Below, in pieces: positions 1-5,812 of a stretch of DNA of 6,798 nucleotides (positions are counted from its first letter, which is position 1; each line of letters opens with the position of its first letter). The stretch is from Syntrophomonas sp. UBA4807. Its GTDB lineage: Bacteria > Bacillota > Syntrophomonadia > Syntrophomonadales > Syntrophomonadaceae. Below the pieces are notes generated by a model. It saw only the letters and a program-made list of their open reading frames with translations, had not been told where the DNA came from and ran no database searches. A program made the position numbers and the translations under genes. The stretch is from NCBI GenBank assembly GCA_002402575.1, contig DHGD01000037.1:1-6798 (forward strand), written 5' to 3'.

Positions 1-358
1 CGGCTTCACGCACCGCCCGCTCCTCAACGGTGGTGCAGCCGGTGGGGATGCTGACGATCACCCGCGGCCTGACAAAAGGAGTCTTCTGCCCCAGCGCCTT
101 GCTGATGAAATACTTCAGCATAGCCTGGGTAACGTCAAAATCAGCAATGACCCCGTCTTTCATAGGGCGGATGGCAACTATATTGCCGGGGGTGCGACCT
201 ATCATCTGCTTAGCTTCTTCGCCCACCGCCAAGACCCGTCCGCTATCGTTCTGAATAGCCACCACTGACGGCTCGGTCAATACTATGCCTTTCCCCTTCA
301 CGTGTACCAGTGTATTGGCAGTGCCCAGGTCTATTCCCATATCTCTACCGAAAACCAA
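1..358 (-). CDS. mreB: MreB rod-shape actin homologue, N-terminal part (cut by window edge)
   Basis: MreB is the bacterial actin that assembles ATP-dependent filaments under the membrane and positions the elongation-specific cell-wall machinery in rod-shaped cells. The window holds the first 119 codons; the rest lies beyond position 1. Visible family marks are the phosphate-1 ATP-binding motif GIDLGTANT (residues 8-16), the IRPMKDGVIADF segment (63-74) and IPTGCTTVEERAVREA (104-119). The start is taken as TTG at 358-356, because AAGGAGG lies 8 nt upstream and the resulting MVFGRDMGIDLG fits the usual MreB N-terminus. The ATG at 340 has no ribosome binding site and would remove this segment. 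It follows radC by 20 bp, so it is probably cotranscribed with DUF4321, maf and radC. Confusion with the paralogue Mbl cannot be fully excluded, but location after radC favours mreB. Confidence 0.95.
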   Translation of the reverse strand, partial: MVFGRDMGIDLGTANTLVHVKGKGIVLTEPSVVAIQNDSGRVLAVGEEAKQMIGRTPGNIVAIRPMKDGVIADFDVTQAMLKYFISKALGQKTPFVRPRVIVSIPTGCTTVEERAVREA

Positions 359-366
359 ACGTGTTT

Positions 367-373
367 CCTCCTT
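367..373 (-). promoter_or_regulatory. Ribosome binding site of mreB
   Basis: AAGGAGG, close to a full anti-16S match, lies 8 nt before the TTG at 358 and only 5 nt past the radC stop codon. It decides the non-ATG start of mreB and would also capture ribosomes finishing radC, allowing translational coupling. Confidence 0.85.
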
Positions 374-378
374 AAATG

Positions 379-1065
379 CTAGATTAGTCCTCGGGATTTC
401 ATGCTGCAATACTTATTGTCGCCAATAATCACATGATCCAGGACTTCTATGCCCACAATCTGCCCGGCTTCAACCAGTCTCCGGGTAGTCTCCATATCTT
501 CGCTGCTGGGGGCGGGATCGCCGCTGGGGTGGTTATGTACCAAAATAATGGCAGCGGCGCTGCGTTTGACGGCGTTTTTAAAAACCTCACGGGGATGGGC
601 GACGGAACTGTGCAGTCCCCCCACCGATATTTCCTCAGTTACGATAATACCGCCTTTTCGGTCCAGGTAAATAACCTTGAAATGCTCCCGGTCCAGGTAG
701 CGCATATCCTCCATAACCAGTGTCTTGACATCCTCGGGCGAGGTTATAAACACCTTGGTATCCTGACACAACGCCAGGCGGCGTCCCAGTTCGATAGCGG
801 CTTTGATGCTGACCGCTTTGGCAGGACCTATGCCATGTTCGCTCATCAGCTCTTCCAGGCTGGCTTCTCTGAGTTTGCGCAGGGTCCTGTATTTGATCAT
901 CAGCTGCTGGGCCAGATCCAAAGCATTCAGCCTGGCAGTGCCCATACCCAGGATGATGGCCAAGAGTTCGTGGTCGTCTAAGCGGCCTTCGCCCAGCCGC
1001 ACCATTTTTTCCCTGGGTCTCATGTCTTCAGGCAAATCCTTAATGCCTACCGCGTTATAATTCAT
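379..1065 (-). CDS. radC: RadC family JAMM/MPN+ domain protein
   Basis: This 228-residue protein has the full RadC (UPF0758) layout: an N-terminal domain with a helix-hairpin-helix-like stretch (HGIGPAKAVSIKAAIELGRR, 77-96), then an MPN domain. The putative zinc-binding JAMM signature is intact: His177 and His179 in HNHPSGD (177-183), with Ser187 and Asp190 completing the H-x-H-x7-S-x2-D pattern. Length is normal for the family. The name comes from an Escherichia coli radiation-sensitivity locus, but a direct DNA repair role is not established and the biochemical activity is unknown. The ATG at 1065 overlaps the 3' end of maf by 11 bp, with a G-rich tract just upstream acting as the likely Shine-Dalgarno. 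The maf-radC-mreB order is a common arrangement in Firmicutes and places the gene in a cell-shape operon. Confidence 0.95.
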   Translation of the reverse strand: MNYNAVGIKDLPEDMRPREKMVRLGEGRLDDHELLAIILGMGTARLNALDLAQQLMIKYRTLRKLREASLEELMSEHGIGPAKAVSIKAAIELGRRLALCQDTKVFITSPEDVKTLVMEDMRYLDREHFKVIYLDRKGGIIVTEEISVGGLHSSVAHPREVFKNAVKRSAAAIILVHNHPSGDPAPSSEDMETTRRLVEAGQIVGIEVLDHVIIGDNKYCSMKSRGLI

Positions 1066-1651
1066 CCACTTTCCCCCCCAGTAATTGTACGCCTTGTTCT
1101 TGCAGCATCAAATACAGGGTATGAAGCGGTAATCCTACTACATTATAAAAGCAGCCCTCGATATGCTCGATAAATACAGCGCCCAAGCCCTGCGCCCCGT
1201 AGGCCCCGGCCTTGTCCATGGGTTCACCGCCAGCGATGTAAGCCCGAATCTCATCTTCTTGAATACTACGAAAACGCACCCGGGTTATTTCACTTCGGGT
1301 TTGTATACAACCGGTAGCAGTGTTTAATACGCACACTGCGGTTATCACCTGATGTTCCCGCCCGCCGAGCAATGACAGCATGGCGAAAGCATCGGCCTGG
1401 TCAACAGGCTTGCCCAACACCCGGCCATCCGCTACCACGATGGTATCAGCCGCAATTATAAGAGCCTCAGGCTCCATTCCAGCTACCGCCCTGGCTTTGG
1501 AGACAGCCAGTCGCATACAGGCCTGAACCGGGTCGTCTGGCATGTCATCAAGGTTTTCATCCACATCAGCCGGGCTGCAAGTGAACTGTAAGCCGATCAA
1601 TTCCAGCAAGGTTTTGCGGCGGGGGGATTGTGAAGCCAGGACGACACGCAT
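1055..1651 (-). CDS. maf: Maf-type nucleoside triphosphate pyrophosphatase (dTTP/UTP type)
   Basis: Maf proteins hydrolyse non-canonical and some canonical nucleoside triphosphates to monophosphate plus pyrophosphate; B. subtilis Maf is also linked to septum formation. The 198 residues are full length and carry all family motifs: ASQSPRR (6-12) at the nucleotide site, AADT with the catalytic-type Asp69 (67-70), the GKP loop (80-82) and GREHQVITAV (97-106). EPMDKAGAYGAQG (143-155) resembles the YhdE subgroup that prefers dTTP/UTP rather than the YceF 7-methyl-GTP subgroup. That substrate call is inferred from the motif alone. The ATG at 1651 is preceded by AGAGGA at 9 nt. The gene starts 18 bp after DUF4321 and overlaps radC by 11 bp, indicating one transcript. 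A run of seven G residues lies near its 3' end (minus strand, about 1073-1079). Confidence 0.95.
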   Translation of the reverse strand: MRVVLASQSPRRKTLLELIGLQFTCSPADVDENLDDMPDDPVQACMRLAVSKARAVAGMEPEALIIAADTIVVADGRVLGKPVDQADAFAMLSLLGGREHQVITAVCVLNTATGCIQTRSEITRVRFRSIQEDEIRAYIAGGEPMDKAGAYGAQGLGAVFIEHIEGCFYNVVGLPLHTLYLMLQEQGVQLLGGKVDEL

Positions 1652-1669
1652 AATATCTTATCCTCTCAT

Positions 1670-1936
1670 CTACAACTTTCTATATAACACATAGGCGATC
1701 AAAAAGCCCAAGAGGGTAAATATGCTAACATGAAACATAAGCCCCAGGGTTAGTGAAAAAACCTTTAAATCAAGTGTAAAAGGGGCAAATCCCAGGTTTT
1801 GCATCCTCCCCAGAACCTGCCCGGCGGGCCATGTTTTGACTATAGCGTCTCCGATAAAACTCCCTATGATACCCCCCAGTATCAAGAGGAGGGCCAGGAT
1901 CTGCCATCCAGGTTGTAATCTGCCGCGACTAGCCAC
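1670..1936 (-). CDS. DUF4321 family small membrane protein
   Basis: This 88-residue protein has a short basic N-terminus and two predicted membrane helices, about residues 11-33 (WQILALLLILGGIIGSFIG...) and 60-84. They are joined by a loop with the conserved-looking FTLDLKVFSLTLGL stretch (53-66). It ends in a basic YRKL. These features match the DUF4321 family found in Clostridia, for which no function is known to me. The start is GTG at 1936, supported by AGGAGG 5 nt upstream. It is the first gene after the rex terminator and has its own likely promoter. It lies 18 bp upstream of maf and so leads the maf-radC-mreB unit. By context it may act in envelope growth or division, but nothing in the sequence proves that. 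Family assignment is from recalled sequence pattern and length. Confidence 0.8.
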   Translation of the reverse strand: MASRGRLQPGWQILALLLILGGIIGSFIGDAIVKTWPAGQVLGRMQNLGFAPFTLDLKVFSLTLGLMFHVSIFTLLGFLIAYVLYRKL

Positions 1937-1962
1937 TGTATCCTCCTAACAACTTCTTTACA

Positions 1963-1991
1963 AGTGTAGCATTACCCCTGCTCAAACACAA
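1963..1991 (-). promoter_or_regulatory. Likely sigma-A promoter of the DUF4321-maf-radC-mreB unit
   Basis: On the minus strand, TTGTGT (1991-1986) and TACACT (1968-1963) are separated by exactly 17 bp, and TGC directly before the -10 gives an extended -10 (TGnTACACT). The hexamers match consensus at 3/6 and 4/6. Predicted transcription would start near 1956, about 20 nt before the GTG start of DUF4321. The placement just after the rex terminator supports it. Confidence 0.5.
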
Positions 1992-1998
1992 GGTAAGC

Positions 1999-2035
1999 AA
2001 AAAAGGAGAATAACTCGTTGGTGCAAGCATTCTCC
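1999..2035 (-). terminator. Rho-independent terminator after rex
   Basis: On the minus strand, GGAGAAT (2035-2029) pairs perfectly with ATTCTCC (2011-2005) and is followed at once by six T residues (2004-1999). The 17-nt loop can pair further inside (CTTG with CGAG, one G-T pair). It lies about 40 bp after the rex stop, so it should end the rex transcript ahead of the DUF4321 promoter. Confidence 0.8.
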
Positions 2036-2077
2036 GATATTTGGCACTATTTTCGTCCCGCTCTGTTTTGTTATGTT

Positions 2078-2707
2078 TTAGCGGTTCAAGGCCAGATTGA
2101 AGCTTAATATCTCCAAATTGACCGACAGGTCAACATTGCGTAAGACGATATCCGGGGTCACCTTTAAAACCCGTGGGGAGAAGTTCAATATGGCCTTGAC
2201 TCCCGCTTGCAAAAGCTGCTCGGTTACATCCTGGGCGTGGTTTGCGGGTACCGCGATAACCCCTATCTGTATCTGGTGTTGACCGACCAGACTGGACAAT
2301 TGGTCAAGGGACTGCACCTCCAAGTTACCCAGCTGGTTGCCGATAATAGCTGGATTGATATCCAATATGGCGCAGATATTGAATCCCCGATCCGAAAAGC
2401 CCTGATACAGGGCCAGGGCCGAACCGAGTTTGCCAGCCCCCACGATGATCGTGTTCCAGCGGTGATCCAATCCCAAAATCTTCATTAACTGCAAGTATAA
2501 TTCCGAAACCTTGTAGCCCACTCCACGGGTTCCGAACTCCCCGAAATAAGCCAGGTCTTTTCTGACCTGGGCCGAGCTGACCCCTACGCCATTAGCAATT
2601 TCCCCGGATGAAACAGTATCTTCGCCCTCGTCCATCAGCTGGTGCAAATAACGGGAATAGATTGACAACCTCATGACAGTGGCTTCCGGTATTTTAAATG
2701 CCTTCAA
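2078..2707 (-). CDS. rex: Redox-sensing transcriptional repressor Rex
   Basis: Rex is a dimeric repressor that binds DNA when NAD+ is high and releases it when NADH rises, controlling fermentation and anaerobic respiration genes. Residues 1-75 form the winged helix, with the very conserved SSAQVRKDLAYFGEFGTRGVGY-like core (about 44-65). The Rossmann NADH domain follows, with GAGKLGSAL (90-98), Asp115 after the second strand (ILDINP, 114-119), PANHAQ (154-159) and NFSP (175-178). No domain is lost; at 209 residues it has the usual size. The start is read as TTG at 2707, 9 nt after AAAGGAG (2723-2717). The TTG at 2716 directly abuts that Shine-Dalgarno and is unlikely. rex appears to be monocistronic, with a promoter in the end of pit and a terminator downstream. 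The TTAACA repeats near 4490 are not a palindromic Rex site. Confidence 0.95.
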   Translation of the reverse strand: MKAFKIPEATVMRLSIYSRYLHQLMDEGEDTVSSGEIANGVGVSSAQVRKDLAYFGEFGTRGVGYKVSELYLQLMKILGLDHRWNTIIVGAGKLGSALALYQGFSDRGFNICAILDINPAIIGNQLGNLEVQSLDQLSSLVGQHQIQIGVIAVPANHAQDVTEQLLQAGVKAILNFSPRVLKVTPDIVLRNVDLSVNLEILSFNLALNR

Positions 2708-2771
2708 CAGCTCCAACTCCTTTGTCTGGCTATGGTGTTCTATATGTGATTGTGATTAACCAGCGATAATG

Positions 2772-2798
2772 AATTCTTTCACTAAGTTGGAAAGAATT
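2772..2798 (-). repeat. Perfect 9-N9-9 inverted repeat in the rex leader
   Basis: AATTCTTTC and GAAAGAATT are perfect reverse complements separated by 9 nt. The repeat lies between the pit stop and rex, and its first base coincides with the predicted rex transcript start (about 2798). No T tract follows on either strand, so it is not a typical intrinsic terminator. It may be an operator, a stabilising 5' hairpin of the rex mRNA, or a 3' end structure of the pit transcript. Confidence 0.6.
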
Positions 2799-2804
2799 AG
2801 ACTA

Positions 2805-2834
2805 ATTATAGCAAAACTTTAATTGCGTTGTACA
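2805..2834 (-). promoter_or_regulatory. Likely extended -10 promoter of rex
   Basis: The minus strand reads TGCTATAAT at 2813-2805, a perfect extended -10, with TGTACA (4/6 to the -35 consensus) at 2834-2829 and an 18-bp spacer. The -10 overlaps the pit stop codon. The predicted start near 2798 gives a leader of about 90 nt before the rex TTG. Confidence 0.55.
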
Positions 2835-3795
2835 CCACAATTGCCACCAGAGCTGAGGAAGGGATAGTAACAAACCATGCTATAATGATCTGCCGGGCTA
2901 TATTCCAGCGCACCCCCTTGAGCCGTTTAGCGGCTCCCACGCCCATGATAGAGGATGATACTACATGGGTAGTGCTGACCGGAGCCCCTAGCAAGCTGGC
3001 GCCATAAATGACCGCAGCGGATGTGGCGTCAGCCGCGAATCCGTTGATAGGCTCGATACGGAAAATCTTGCCGCCCATGGTGCGGATGATTTTCCACCCT
3101 CCAAAAGCGGTTCCGGCCGACATGGATAGAGCGCAGGCCACTTTGACCCACAGCGGGACGTAAAATTCCGGTAAGATACTGGCACTGACCAAAACCATGG
3201 CGACGATACCCATGGACTTCTGGGCGTCATTGCTGCCGTGTGCGAATGAGGCCATACAAGCAGATAAAACCTGCAGCTTGCGGAACTGATTGTTTACTCG
3301 GGCCGGAGCAGCATTTTTAAACACCCAGAACAACAACGTCATCACCAGGCTGCCAGCCACCATCCCTATCACCGGTGATGCGAGAAGGCCCGCCAGGATT
3401 TTCACAAAACCGCCCCACAGCACCTGCTGAGCACCCACCGCGCCGATAACCGCCCCCACCAGGCCGCCAATCAGGGCATGCGAGGAACTGCTGGGGATGC
3501 CGAAGTACCAGGTGAAAAGGTTCCAGAAGATGGCTCCTATAAGCGCGCATATTAACACCAGGGGGGTGATCAGATCGGGAGGCACAATGCTCTTGCCAAT
3601 GGTACTGGCAACCGCGGTGCCGCTTAAGGCACCAGCGAAATTGAGGGTGGCGGACACGCCGATAGCCGCCCGCGGCGAGAGGGCTTTGGTTGAAACTGAA
3701 GTTGCGATGGCGTTGGCAGTGTCATGAAATCCGTTGATAAAGTCAAATATTAAAGCCAGCAATACCACCAAGCCGATTGACATCAAACTAGACAT
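2806..3795 (-). CDS. pit: PiT/PHO4-family low-affinity inorganic phosphate permease
   Basis: This integral membrane protein imports phosphate (as a metal-phosphate complex in the bacterial Pit group) using an ion gradient. Its 329 residues are almost entirely hydrophobic segments, with the two inverted-repeat signature halves of the PHO4 family. FDFINGFHDTANAIATS (17-33) pairs with FAHGSNDAQKSMG (184-196). PSSSSHALIGGLVGA (101-115) pairs with PVSTTHVVSSSIMGVG (272-287). Length and motif order are complete. The start is uncertain: the ATG at 3795 overlaps the DUF47 stop by 8 bp and is preferred. A TTG at 3807 has its GGG only 2 nt away, and an ATG at 3783 has no ribosome binding site. Translation is probably coupled to DUF47. 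The pairing with a DUF47/PhoU-like partner and a Pho-box promoter supports phosphate as substrate; sulfate, carried by some relatives (CysP), is less likely. Confidence 0.93.
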   Translation of the reverse strand: MSSLMSIGLVVLLALIFDFINGFHDTANAIATSVSTKALSPRAAIGVSATLNFAGALSGTAVASTIGKSIVPPDLITPLVLICALIGAIFWNLFTWYFGIPSSSSHALIGGLVGAVIGAVGAQQVLWGGFVKILAGLLASPVIGMVAGSLVMTLLFWVFKNAAPARVNNQFRKLQVLSACMASFAHGSNDAQKSMGIVAMVLVSASILPEFYVPLWVKVACALSMSAGTAFGGWKIIRTMGGKIFRIEPINGFAADATSAAVIYGASLLGAPVSTTHVVSSSIMGVGAAKRLKGVRWNIARQIIIAWFVTIPSSALVAIVVYNAIKVLL

Positions 3796-4420
3796 ACTTA
3801 ACCGCAATTCCCTTGAGGATATTACTTACATTTTCGCAATAGTCCAGGGTTGTTTCAAGGTGTTCGTAAATTTCTTTCCATTTGATGATATCCACCACAT
3901 TGGTTGTATTTTCAAACAGAAGGGCAATCCCTGCGCGGTACAGGAAATCGCCCTCATGTTCGTATGATCTTATTTTCTCACTGGATTCTATGATAGTGTT
4001 GTGATTTGCCCTGACATCGATCAGCTGCGCTACGGCAGATTTAATCTCCTGAGCAGCGGTCTGCAGTACATAAGCCAATTTCAAGACATAAGATTCCTTA
4101 GGCTTTACCGCCTTGTAAATCACAATTTTTTCCATGGTGCCTTGAATGTGATCCAAAACGTTGGTCAGTTCACGGGTCAGAGCCAAAATGTCCTCCCGGT
4201 CAAACGGGGTCACAAAGGAATTGTTGATCTGTTCCATGACTTTGGCCATGGTCTGATTGCCGCGTTCTTCAACGGCGCTAATCATTTCCAGGTTGCTTAC
4301 GGGATCGCTCTGATGCTCGAGATAATCCTTTAATATGTCAGCTGCTTCCGAGATGGCCTCAGCAATTTCATCAAAATAGCTAAAGAACTTTTCTTCCCGC
4401 GGTTTCAATTTTATTACCAC
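3788..4420 (-). CDS. DUF47 (PhoU-like) partner of the Pit phosphate transporter
   Basis: A 210-residue, mostly helical and highly charged cytoplasmic protein with the PhoU-like helical bundle pattern. DUF47 marks are EERGNQTMAKVMEQINNSFVTPFDREDI (51-78; cited as a region), YEHEGDFLYRAGIALLF (153-169) and a C-terminal region 179-205 containing KWKEIYEHLETTLDYCENVS. The spaced acidic residues (for example Glu51, Asp74, Glu76, Asp77) resemble the metal-binding E/D repeats of PhoU. Members usually sit directly before pit genes and are thought to modulate the permease. The start is GTG at 4420 with GGAGG 7 nt upstream, itself displayed in a hairpin loop. It is the first gene of a two-gene unit under a Pho-box-like promoter and overlaps pit by 8 bp. 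I avoid the name phoU, because true PhoU works with the Pst system. Confidence 0.92.
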   Translation of the reverse strand: MVIKLKPREEKFFSYFDEIAEAISEAADILKDYLEHQSDPVSNLEMISAVEERGNQTMAKVMEQINNSFVTPFDREDILALTRELTNVLDHIQGTMEKIVIYKAVKPKESYVLKLAYVLQTAAQEIKSAVAQLIDVRANHNTIIESSEKIRSYEHEGDFLYRAGIALLFENTTNVVDIIKWKEIYEHLETTLDYCENVSNILKGIAVKYV

Positions 4421-4421
4421 G

Positions 4422-4441
4422 TGTATACCTCCCCGTATACA
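4422..4441 (-). promoter_or_regulatory. Hairpin presenting the DUF47 ribosome binding site
   Basis: On the minus strand TGTATAC (4441-4435, ending in GTATAC) pairs with GTATACA (4428-4422), a 7-bp perfect stem around the hexaloop GGGGAG. The Shine-Dalgarno GGAGG therefore lies mainly in the loop, with its last G in the stem, 7 nt before the GTG. It could modulate translation; the stem is A/T-rich and only moderately stable. Confidence 0.5.
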
Positions 4442-4452
4442 ATTATGGTTTA

Positions 4453-4496
4453 ATTATAACAATTAGTCCCTTAAAACTCTGTTAACAATGTGTTAA
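4453..4496 (-). promoter_or_regulatory. Pho-box promoter of the DUF47-pit unit
   Basis: Minus strand: TTAACA (4496-4491), 5 nt, TTAACA (4485-4480), 5 nt, TTAAGG (4474-4469), 10 nt, then a perfect TATAAT (4458-4453). The B. subtilis PhoP box is a TT(A/C/T)ACA-like hexamer repeated with about 5-nt spacers at roughly -20 to -60 of activated promoters. With a start near 4446, the repeats here fall at about -50, -39 and -28. The 17-bp -35 position (CAGAGT) is poor, as expected for an activator-dependent promoter. A fourth upstream box is not visible. PhoP binding is inferred. Confidence 0.65.
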
Positions 4497-4528
4497 GGAT
4501 ATTGGCCGGTTTTAACAAAAGTTTTACA

Positions 4529-5812
4529 TTATCTGAAGGTTTTCAGCATGTATTGTCGGGCTTTGTCAATCAGGTAGAAAGAACCTGTAACTAACAGATA
4601 GTCATCGCTGCGAAGCCTGGTAAGGCTAAGGTCTGCGGCCTTTTCTATGTCCTCAACCACACTCACCGGAATGTGGGGGAACAATTCACTCCATATCCCG
4701 GCCAGACGCTGCCAGTTGCTGCCGCGCTGGCCCAGCGGCCTTGTTACCACACAGTTGGTGCTGCCCGGACCAAGGAATTTAAGAACCCCCACGGCATCCT
4801 TGTCGTCCACCATACCCACCAGGAGCACTTTCGATCTATCCAGGAGCAGTGTATGCAAAGTATTATGCAGTGCTTGTGCCGCCTGTGGATTGTGGCCCAC
4901 ATCACATATAATCAGGGGCTTCTCGCTGAGCACTTCCAGACGCCCTTTTGAATGCAATTTCCCCAGTGCTGGTTTAATATATTCGTCCTCTATAACAAAC
5001 GACATTTTTTCCAGTTCGTTCAGAGCCGTCAAAGCACAGCTGAGGTTGTCGAGCTGAAAGTTTCCTGCCAGAGAAAACCAGACCTTTTCCATTCGGTGCC
5101 GTCCCACCTGTATATCAACATATTGCCCGAAGAGATCTCCGGATCCGGAGGGAGTCATACGGGTGGCGGAGCAGTCCAGAATGGGGCTGTTCAACTTTAA
5201 AGCACATTCTGTGATAACCTGACGGGCTTCAGGCTCCATGGGGCCAATTACCACCGGGATACCAGGCTTAATGATGCCGGCTTTGTTGGCGGCTATCTCT
5301 CCTAAGGTATTTCCCAGATATGCGGTGTGATCATAATCTATAGAGGTTATCACACTCAACAGTGGATCAGCCGCCGTAGTAGCATCGTAAATTCCGCCCA
5401 TACCGGTTTCCATAACCGCAATATCCACCTGCTGATCTTTGAAGAGGAGAAAGGCCGCTGCGGTCAGGACCTCGAATTCAGTAGGAAAATCCTCTGCGGG
5501 CAGCTTATGGGCCGCGGCTAGAACAGTATCCAGACAGGCAAGCAATTGACCGGGTGTTACGGCCCGGTCATCGATTTCAAAGCGTTCGCAGTAAGAGTGC
5601 AGATGTGGTGAGCTGTATCGGCCAGCGCGATAACCACATGTGTTCAAAACCTTTGCTATCATCAGGGTGGTGGAGCCTTTACCGTTGGTGCCCGCCACCT
5701 GCACCACCGGCAGGTCTTGCTGGGGGTCGCCCAGGGCCGACAGCAGCAGGTTGATCCGTTTGAGCCCCGGCTTAATACCTAACCGGCACGATGCAGAGAG
5801 CCGCTCTTCAAT
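4529..5812 (-). CDS. folC: Folylpolyglutamate synthase / dihydrofolate synthase, apparent ATT start
   Basis: FolC adds glutamate to dihydropteroate and to reduced folates in the cytosol, using ATP. Read from ATT at 5812 it has 427 residues, normal for the family. Visible are the P-loop GTNGKGST (41-48), SPHLHSYCERFEID (68-81), Glu135 in METGMGG, His162 in DYDH, Lys177 in ANKAGI (the metal and carbamylated-lysine positions of characterised FPGS), the DVGHNPQA motif of the C-terminal ligase domain (304-311) and VTGSFYLI (408-415). The first ordinary start codon in frame is GTG at 5707, only 5 residues before the P-loop. Yet the codons upstream encode a family-like N-terminus (GIKPGLKRI, 12-20, and LPVVQVAG, 34-41), so translation must begin earlier. 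ATT at 5812 overlaps valS's TAA. The usual GGR-x-DATN after Glu135 reads GGIYDATT. Confidence 0.93.
   Translation of the reverse strand: MEERLSASCRLGIKPGLKRINLLLSALGDPQQDLPVVQVAGTNGKGSTTLMIAKVLNTCGYRAGRYSSPHLHSYCERFEIDDRAVTPGQLLACLDTVLAAAHKLPAEDFPTEFEVLTAAAFLLFKDQQVDIAVMETGMGGIYDATTAADPLLSVITSIDYDHTAYLGNTLGEIAANKAGIIKPGIPVVIGPMEPEARQVITECALKLNSPILDCSATRMTPSGSGDLFGQYVDIQVGRHRMEKVWFSLAGNFQLDNLSCALTALNELEKMSFVIEDEYIKPALGKLHSKGRLEVLSEKPLIICDVGHNPQAAQALHNTLHTLLLDRSKVLLVGMVDDKDAVGVLKFLGPGSTNCVVTRPLGQRGSNWQRLAGIWSELFPHIPVSVVEDIEKAADLSLTRLRSDDYLLVTGSFYLIDKARQYMLKTFR

Noticed and set aside
433..981. A 182-codon open frame on the plus strand opposite radC
   Set aside because: It lies wholly inside the well-supported radC gene in antisense, has no recognisable domain and no ribosome binding site that I could see. 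It is an antisense shadow, as are the other plus-strand frames in the window.
2745..2764. Possible Rex operator upstream of rex (TTGTGATTAACC, with a tandem TGTGAT)
   Set aside because: Only the left half resembles the TTGT(G/T)AA half-site; the right half lacks the complementary TTAACAA or TTCACAA. It is a direct repeat rather than a palindrome.
2772..2798. 9-N9-9 inverted repeat as a CIRCE (HrcA) element or as a terminator
   Set aside because: CIRCE half-sites are TTAGCACTC/GAGTGCTAA, which differ here, and no chaperone gene is nearby. There is no T tract after the stem on either strand.
4480..4516. TTAACA/TGTTAA elements near the DUF47 promoter as a Rex site
   Set aside because: The Rex consensus needs TTGTTAA-N4-TTAACAA. 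Here the elements are direct repeats at 11 bp, or inverted in the wrong order and spacing, which fits Pho boxes better.
4497..4528. Intrinsic terminator after folC
   Set aside because: A 6-bp TGTTAA/TTAACA pairing across a 15-nt loop can be drawn, but it is weak, has no T tract and overlaps the first Pho box. No clear terminator is present.
5707..5812. Frameshift or pseudogene at the 5' end of folC
   Set aside because: The conserved N-terminal residues are in the same frame as the rest of folC with no stop between them. The other two frames hit stops and do not look like FolC, so only the start codon is unusual.
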